DNA of 64,000 nucleotides from Paenibacillus aestuarii (lineage in GTDB: Bacteria; Bacillota; Bacilli; Paenibacillales; NBRC-103111). Of this stretch, positions 59,521 to 64,000 are shown piece by piece; the stretch's first letter is position 1, and each line of letters begins with the position of its first letter. Location of the stretch: the NCBI RefSeq assembly GCF_027789125.1, contig NZ_JAQFVF010000026.1, forward strand, positions 1 through 64,000, given 5' to 3'. The notes beneath the pieces are model-generated. The model worked only from the letters and a program-made list of their open reading frames with translations, was not told where the DNA came from and did no database searches. The position numbers and the translations under genes are program-made.

Positions 59521-60669
59521 ATGATCATTACAAATGTGGAAACGTTTATCGTCGGGAATTCATGGAAAAATTGGCTGTTTGTCAAACTCCACACGAAAGA
59601 AGGCGTTTATGGAATCGGCGAAGGTACGCTGAACGGTTTTGCCAAAACGGTTGAGGCTGCCATCCATGAGCTGAAACACTTGTACATTGGCATGGATGTC
59701 CATGATGTAGAAACAATTGCCTTGAAAATGACGCGTGACGTTTACTCCGATGGCGGGCAGATCCAAGGATCGGCGCTGGCTGCTATTGAAACCGCTTGCT
59801 GGGACATTATCGGCAAAGAGGCTGGGCAGCCATTATACAAGCTGATCGGCGGAAGCTGCCATGATAAGCTCCGCTGCTACGCCAACGGCTGGTATCGCGG
59901 GCCCAGAGAACCGCAAAGTTTTCACGACAAAGCCAAAGAAGTTGTCGCCAGAGGTTACACGGCGCTCAAGTTCGATCCGTTCGGCAATGCGTGGCGGACC
60001 GTGGAGAAGAAAGATTTTCAACTGGCGCTGGAGATTATAGCTGCTGTTCGTGAGGCGGTCGGCCCAGACGTCGATATTTTAATCGAAGGACATAACCGGT
60101 TTAGCGTACATACGGCCCTGCAATTCGCTGACGCGATGCTGCCATACAAACCGACATGGTTTGAAGCGCCTGTGCCTCCTGGACGGATCTCTTCCATGGT
60201 CGAGGTCGCAAAGCGCAGCCCTGTTCCTGTTGCCTGTGGCGAAGATTATTACAATCGCGAGCAGTTTGCCGAGCTGCTGAAGCATGATGCGGTACATATT
60301 GTCCAGTTGGAGCCCCAATATCTCGGGATTGCGGCTTCCAAGCAAATTTGCGGCATGGTTCACGCGCATAATGGCGTCACAGCGCCGCATAGCGCTCAAG
60401 GACCGATCTGCTCGGTGGTCTGCGCACATTTAAACATGGCGACGCCGAACTTTTTTATTCATGAGATTTTCGATGAGTTTAATGATCCTTGGGAAGAACG
60501 CTTGCTGATGCCATCGTTGAAGGTGGAGAACGGCTACCTGCAGCCGCCGGATGGTCCGGGTCTCGGAATCGACCTCAATTTGGAGGAAATCGCTAAACAT
60601 CCTTACGATCCCGGACACTGGCTGCCGCTCTTTAAGCAAGGCTGGGAGAAAAGATCCAAGTTGGATTGA
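59521..60669 (+). CDS. Enolase-superfamily sugar acid dehydratase
   Basis: The 382-residue enzyme belongs to the mandelate racemase subgroup. The K150-x-D152 pair lies in ALKFDPFG, metal ligands are E189 (with H191 beside it, IEGHNRF), E215 (WFEAPVPP) and E241 (CGEDYY), and H290 lies in TAPHSAQGP. The E-x-H pair and H290 match the spacing of galactonate dehydratase, so removal of water from an aldonate giving a 2-keto-3-deoxy acid is likely. The start ATG follows GAAAGGAC. It is the first gene of the operon opposite the IclR gene. In an L-fucose pathway it would be the fuconate dehydratase; sequence alone does not fix the sugar. Confidence 0.88.
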   Translation: MIITNVETFIVGNSWKNWLFVKLHTKEGVYGIGEGTLNGFAKTVEAAIHELKHLYIGMDVHDVETIALKMTRDVYSDGGQIQGSALAAIETACWDIIGKEAGQPLYKLIGGSCHDKLRCYANGWYRGPREPQSFHDKAKEVVARGYTALKFDPFGNAWRTVEKKDFQLALEIIAAVREAVGPDVDILIEGHNRFSVHTALQFADAMLPYKPTWFEAPVPPGRISSMVEVAKRSPVPVACGEDYYNREQFAELLKHDAVHIVQLEPQYLGIAASKQICGMVHAHNGVTAPHSAQGPICSVVCAHLNMATPNFFIHEIFDEFNDPWEERLLMPSLKVENGYLQPPDGPGLGIDLNLEEIAKHPYDPGHWLPLFKQGWEKRSKLD

Positions 60670-60705
60670 TGAAACCATTCAAGGAGACGGAGAGGAGGGG
60701 TGACG

Positions 60706-61719
60706 GTGAAAGCATTAATCTATGAAGGACCGAGAAGCATGCACATGCGGGAGGTGGAAATTCCCGTACCCAAAGCGGATGAAGTGTTAATTCGGGTGGA
60801 ACGCGCAGGGATTTGCGGATCGGAATTAAGCGGGTATTTGGGTCATAATTCCTTGCGGAAGCCTCCGCTCATTATGGGGCATGAATTTGCCGGGACGATC
60901 GCGATGACAGGAAGCGCCGTTTCACGGTTTAGTCCCGGGGAGCGGGTGACGGCGAATCCGCTGGTGTCCTGCGGGCGCTGCCGGGCTTGCACGACGGGAG
61001 CAGCGCAATTATGCCGTGAGCGGCAGCTGCTCGGTGCGCACCGGCCGGGAGCCTTCGCCGAATTCGTCACGGTAGCGGAGAAGAACGTCCATGCGCTGCC
61101 ATCGCACGTAAGCATGGATGAGGGGGCGCTCACCGAGCCGTTTGCCTGTGCCGTGCACATTTGCAAGCTTTTGAAACCGTTTCCCACAGATCGCTTGCTG
61201 ATCATGGGAGCGGGTCCGATCGGGCTCCTCGCGCTTCAAGCAGCGCACGCCTTCGGGCTTCGAAACGTAGCCGTTATCGATATTAACGAGGAACGTTTGG
61301 AGATTGCCGAAGAGCTTGGCGCGCAGACGGCTCGCCATGTTAGCGATTTGGCCGATGGAACCTTTGATGCCGCTGTTGACGCTGTGGGCATGCAAATCAC
61401 GCGACAAACCTGTGTGGATCATGTAAATCCGGGAGGCCGGGTTGTGTTTACCGGTTTGCATGAAGAAGCCAGCATGCTGCCTGTGAACAAGTTGATCCGC
61501 AGCGAGATTCAAGTGACGGGCGCCTTTGCTTATCATTCCGACGATTTTGAGACGGCACTGCAGTGGATTAGCGAAGGAAGAGTCAGTTTGGCCCCTTGGA
61601 CGAAACACGCGCCACTGGAGCAAGGCGGCGCCTGTTTTGAAACTTTGATTGCCAATCCGGGCAAGACCGCCAAAATCATGTTAACGTTGAGTGATTCCGA
61701 GAAGGAGCTGCAGGAATAA
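60706..61719 (+). CDS. Zinc-dependent alcohol/polyol dehydrogenase
   Basis: The start is GTG 60706, 6 bases after GGAGGG; a GTG at 60700 overlaps the site. The 337-residue MDR enzyme has catalytic zinc ligands in GICGSELSGYLG near 35 and GHEFAGT near 60, the structural zinc loop CGRCRACTTGAAQLC near 88 and the Rossmann motif MGAGPIGLLALQ near 167. It may oxidise the free sugar or a later hydroxyl of the keto-deoxy acid. Its stop codon overlaps the start of a broken FAH gene (TAATG), which shows that the two were once translated as a pair. Confidence 0.9.
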   Translation: MKALIYEGPRSMHMREVEIPVPKADEVLIRVERAGICGSELSGYLGHNSLRKPPLIMGHEFAGTIAMTGSAVSRFSPGERVTANPLVSCGRCRACTTGAAQLCRERQLLGAHRPGAFAEFVTVAEKNVHALPSHVSMDEGALTEPFACAVHICKLLKPFPTDRLLIMGAGPIGLLALQAAHAFGLRNVAVIDINEERLEIAEELGAQTARHVSDLADGTFDAAVDAVGMQITRQTCVDHVNPGGRVVFTGLHEEASMLPVNKLIRSEIQVTGAFAYHSDDFETALQWISEGRVSLAPWTKHAPLEQGGACFETLIANPGKTAKIMLTLSDSEKELQE

Positions 61720-61944
61720 TGAAGCTCATACAATTAGGAACTCATCTTTAACGTTCCTTATTTGCTGTCGTTTCTCTCCCGAACCATCACGCTGCAGCGA
61801 GGTGATATCATCAGTTCGGGCACGCTGTTTGGCGTCGGGATGGGGCGCAATCCGCAAGTATGGCTCAAAGATGGGGATGTTACGGAAATTGCGATTGAGA
61901 ACATCGGATTGTTGACCACGACATATCAGGCTGAGACCGATTAA
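61719..61944 (+). pseudogene. Fumarylacetoacetate-hydrolase-family gene with a large internal deletion
   Basis: An ATG overlapping the previous stop opens MKLIQLGTHL, a typical FAH N-terminus, and closes at a TAA at 61749-61751. From 61744, in a different frame, the sequence reads FNVPYLLSFLSRTITLQRGD, then GTLFGVGMGRNPQVWLKDGD, the C-terminal end of an FAH-family hydrolase. About 200 residues, including the metal-binding centre, are missing and the two ends are out of frame. The gene was thus lost by an internal deletion. In fucose-type oxidative pathways an FAH member splits 2,4-diketo-3-deoxy acids into pyruvate and lactate or glycolaldehyde. The intact FAH gene at 19955 might compensate. 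Confidence 0.85.
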
Positions 61945-61963
61945 GGAGGGACGTGCGAACCCT

Positions 61964-62731
61964 ATGAGTCTGGAACTATTCAAATTGGATGGCCGTGTCG
62001 CATTAATTACAGGCGGGACGGGAGGGCTGGGCAAGGTGATGGCACAAGCGCTGGCAGAAGCGGGGGCTGATGTAGTCGTCACTAGCAGAAACAAGGAGAA
62101 GGCCGTTGCGTCAGCAGAAGCGATTGCGCAATCAACAGGGCGGAGAACGCTGGGGATTGCGGTCGATGTCACGGTTGCAGAGCAGGTGGACGCGATGGTC
62201 GAATCCGTCATCGGCGAGTTCGGTCGAATCGACATCCTCATTAATAATGCCGGCATCAATGTACGCAAACCGATTGAAGAATTTGATGAAGCCAGCTGGG
62301 ATCTGGTGCAAAATACGAATTTGAAAGCCCCCTTCTTATGCTCCCGGGCTGTTGGCAAAGTCATGAAGCAGCAGCGTTACGGAAGAGTAATTAATATGTC
62401 ATCGATGCTGGGGAGCATTGCGCTTCCGGAACGGGGAGCCTACTGTTCAAGCAAAGGCGGGCTCATTCAGCTGACGAAAGTGCTGGCGCTGGAATGGGCG
62501 CCCTACAACATTACGGTGAATGCGTTATGTCCCGGACCTTTTGCTACGGAGCTGAATCAAGTGGTGATGAACAACCCGGAGGCCAACAAATTTTTCATCG
62601 ACAATATTGCATTAGGCCGCTGGGGAAGGCAGGAGGAGCTGATCGGCGCGGTGGTGTATATGGCGTCGGATGCTTCGAGCTTCATGACCGGCACCTCGCT
62701 TGTTGTTGACGGCGGTTGGACAGCGAGATAG
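61964..62731 (+). CDS. Short-chain dehydrogenase (gluconate 5-dehydrogenase type)
   Basis: The 255-residue SDR has the cofactor motif TGGTGGLGKVMA near 16, NNAGINV near 91, the catalytic Ser in INMSSMLG near 142, Y-x3-K in YCSSKGG near 158 and the C-terminal VVDGGWTAR. The closest pattern is that of gluconate 5-dehydrogenases and 2-keto-3-deoxy-L-fuconate dehydrogenases. It would oxidise the keto-deoxy acid made by the dehydratase to the diketo acid cleaved by the FAH enzyme. It follows the FAH pseudogene by 19 bases with ribosome site AAGGAGG. The exact substrate is inferred from its neighbours. Confidence 0.9.
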   Translation: MSLELFKLDGRVALITGGTGGLGKVMAQALAEAGADVVVTSRNKEKAVASAEAIAQSTGRRTLGIAVDVTVAEQVDAMVESVIGEFGRIDILINNAGINVRKPIEEFDEASWDLVQNTNLKAPFLCSRAVGKVMKQQRYGRVINMSSMLGSIALPERGAYCSSKGGLIQLTKVLALEWAPYNITVNALCPGPFATELNQVVMNNPEANKFFIDNIALGRWGRQEELIGAVVYMASDASSFMTGTSLVVDGGWTAR

Positions 62732-62764
62732 CAACCTGCAATCTGATAAAAAGGGTGATCATTC

Positions 62765-63760
62765 ATGAAGATTGGTCTTTCCGTATATGGTACCACCTAC
62801 GCGATGGGCATCCATCCCAAATCCAGCCGTCTGCGCATTACGGCATCGCAGCTGCTGGAACAGGCTGTCGAATACGGCCTGCAAGGGATTGAACTGCCGG
62901 TTTCGCTCCTGGAAGGCGAGGATGTCGATGCGCTGGCGCAGGCCGCCCGCGAACGGGATTTTTATATCGTCGTGGCTTCAGGCGGGTACAATCCGAAAAC
63001 GCTGGCCGCAGCGTGCGAGACAGCTGCCCGACTGGGCGCACCGATCGTTCGCACAGTGGTCGGCGGCGCAGGGTTTGGCGGTGACCGGCGCAATTTCGCC
63101 GGAAGCTGGCAGCCGTTCCTGCACGAAGCTTTGACTGGTTTGAAGGAGGCTGTCCAAGCGGCAGAAGCGTGCGGTGTCACGTTGGCGGTGGAGAACCATC
63201 AGGATCTCGCCTCCGAGGAATTGCTCTGGCTGTGCGAGGAAATCGGCTCGCCCCATTTTGGCATCACGCTGGATACAGGCAATCCACTGGCTACCGCCGA
63301 AGAGCCGGTCGCTTTCGCCCGCACCATTGGCGGGCATTTGAAGCACGTGCATCTCAAGGACTATTGGATCTACTTGAGCGAGGAAGGCTATCGTCTTGTG
63401 CGCTGTCCGCTTGGCCAAGGCAGCGTGGATTTTGCCGCTTTGTTCGAGGTGTTCGAAGCGGTGTGCCCGAATGTCAACATGTCGCTTGAGCTGGGCGCTC
63501 TGGAAGCGCGCCATACCCGAGTGCTTTGCGACGATTATTGGCCGGAATATCCGGCACGATCCGCCTCGCAGCTGGCAAGCGTAATCCGCTTCGTGCAGGC
63601 GCAGGCGAAGCCTCCTGGCGACTGGCGGACGCCTTACGAGAAGGGCGATACGGAGGCGAATATCATGGCTTATGAACAGCGACAGCTGTTTGCCAGCGTG
63701 GCCTATATGCACAATTTAATGCGTTCACAAAGTGAGTCGAAGGCGCGGATGCTGCTGTAA
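62765..63760 (+). CDS. Sugar phosphate isomerase/epimerase (TIM barrel), second member
   Basis: The 331-residue protein shares the barrel and metal pattern of the protein at 57518: Glu in AVENHQD near 140, Asp in LDTGNPL near 170, His in HVHLKDYW near 199 and Glu in SLELGALE near 241. It has a longer C-terminal arm. Members of this group include YcjR-type and 3-keto-sugar-related epimerases. It lies between two SDR genes, an arrangement typical of sugar oxidation or epimerisation modules. The ribosome site is a weak AAGGGTGATC. Confidence 0.85.
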   Translation: MKIGLSVYGTTYAMGIHPKSSRLRITASQLLEQAVEYGLQGIELPVSLLEGEDVDALAQAARERDFYIVVASGGYNPKTLAAACETAARLGAPIVRTVVGGAGFGGDRRNFAGSWQPFLHEALTGLKEAVQAAEACGVTLAVENHQDLASEELLWLCEEIGSPHFGITLDTGNPLATAEEPVAFARTIGGHLKHVHLKDYWIYLSEEGYRLVRCPLGQGSVDFAALFEVFEAVCPNVNMSLELGALEARHTRVLCDDYWPEYPARSASQLASVIRFVQAQAKPPGDWRTPYEKGDTEANIMAYEQRQLFASVAYMHNLMRSQSESKARMLL

Positions 63761-63772
63761 ACCGGAGAGGAG

Positions 63773-64000
63773 ATGGGTGGAGTGCATATCGATTTAAGAG
63801 GGCAAGTGGCAATTGTCACAGGGGCAGGACGAGGAATCGGCAAAGAAATTGCCTTAACCTTAGCCAGTGAAGGGGTCATCACCGTCATCACGGACATTAA
63901 CGAAGCGAATCTGACCGAAATGAAAGAAGAATTTGCCCGCCAGGGGTATCAGGGCGCTCAGTTCCAATGCGATGTCCGAGACTATCTGCAGATCGAACAG
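63773..64000 (+). CDS. Short-chain dehydrogenase, N-terminal part
   Basis: The gene begins at ATG 63773 (GGAG five bases upstream; a GTG at 63782 is an alternative) and runs off the window after 76 codons. The visible part has the SDR cofactor motif VTGAGRGIGKEIAL near 14 and the adenine-binding CDVRDYLQIE near 70. The T-D-I-N segment after beta-2 suggests NAD preference. It follows the epimerase by 12 bases and continues the sugar-acid operon. The catalytic tetrad lies beyond the window. Confidence 0.85.
   Translation, partial: MGGVHIDLRGQVAIVTGAGRGIGKEIALTLASEGVITVITDINEANLTEMKEEFARQGYQGAQFQCDVRDYLQIEQ

Noticed and set aside
1-64000. Search for tRNA, rRNA, CRISPR arrays, transposases, integrases and toxin-antitoxin pairs
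   Set aside because: None was recognised. Repeated short spacers, tRNA-like clusters and transposase motifs were not seen, though a reading by eye can miss single tRNA genes.

Overview
The window looks like the chromosome of a Gram-positive, spore-forming soil bacterium of the Paenibacillus type. The reasons are: two YesM/YesN-type two-component systems with AraC-like response regulators, two LplB/YtcP-type ABC sugar importers without their own ATPase genes, DUF3231 and DUF2642-like spore proteins, strong AGGAGG ribosome sites with frequent TTG/GTG starts, and many compact rho-independent terminators. I saw no rRNA, tRNA, CRISPR array, insertion sequence or phage gene. The assignment rests on gene content alone.

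Region 1 (1-2194) is the end of a sensor kinase and its response regulator. Region 2 (about 2370-10770) looks like one regulatory unit. Two tandem LysR regulators lie beside a divergent pair of YcaC-like cysteine hydrolases (one cytoplasmic, one with a signal peptide) and an operon for a XapX mini-membrane protein, a YtcJ-like amidohydrolase with a His/Cys tail, a CDGSH iron-sulphur protein, a Dps and a chloroperoxidase-like hydrolase. Three promoters here share CTAT-N7-ATAG (a LysR-box form) exactly 20 bases upstream of a TTGWTA -35 element. Relics, including a frameshifted GGDEF domain, lie at 4438-4811.

Region 3 (10.9-18.8 kb) is a mixed stretch: a second GAPDH, a COX1-like membrane protein, an MhqO-type dioxygenase, small zinc-ribbon and spore-associated proteins, a DedA-PAP2 fusion whose phosphatase motifs have all lost key residues, a shortened chromate transporter and a genuine formylglycine-generating enzyme. 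Region 4 (19.0-25.6 kb) is an IclR-controlled C2/C3 acid operon: FAH-family enzyme, malate synthase G, glycerate kinase and malic enzyme. It forms a route from glyoxylate through malate to pyruvate.

Region 5 (25.7-47.3 kb) is a large carbohydrate locus. It has three divergent members of one unclassified glycosidase-like family, a GHL6/beta-galactosidase-trimerisation type protein, iron-dependent alcohol dehydrogenase, methylmalonate-semialdehyde-type dehydrogenase, a complete ABC importer (binding protein and two permeases), a membrane AraC regulator, a beta-hydroxyacid dehydrogenase, a LarA-type nickel racemase with all cofactor residues, and LrgA/LrgB. The enzymes suggest breakdown of an unusual, perhaps uronate- or deoxysugar-containing, glycan to small hydroxyacids and semialdehydes, which could then feed the region 4 enzymes.

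Region 6 (47.4-49.1 kb) has a DUF318-type permease and a DUF2642-like protein behind a structured leader. Region 7 (49.1-64 kb) is a second glycan locus: a YesMN pair diverging from an ABC importer, a GH29 alpha-L-fucosidase, sugar epimerases, and an IclR regulator diverging from an enolase-superfamily dehydratase, a zinc alcohol dehydrogenase, a broken FAH hydrolase, and short-chain dehydrogenases. The order matches an oxidative L-fucose-type pathway in which the terminal hydrolase has become a pseudogene. The intact FAH gene of region 4 could supply that step.
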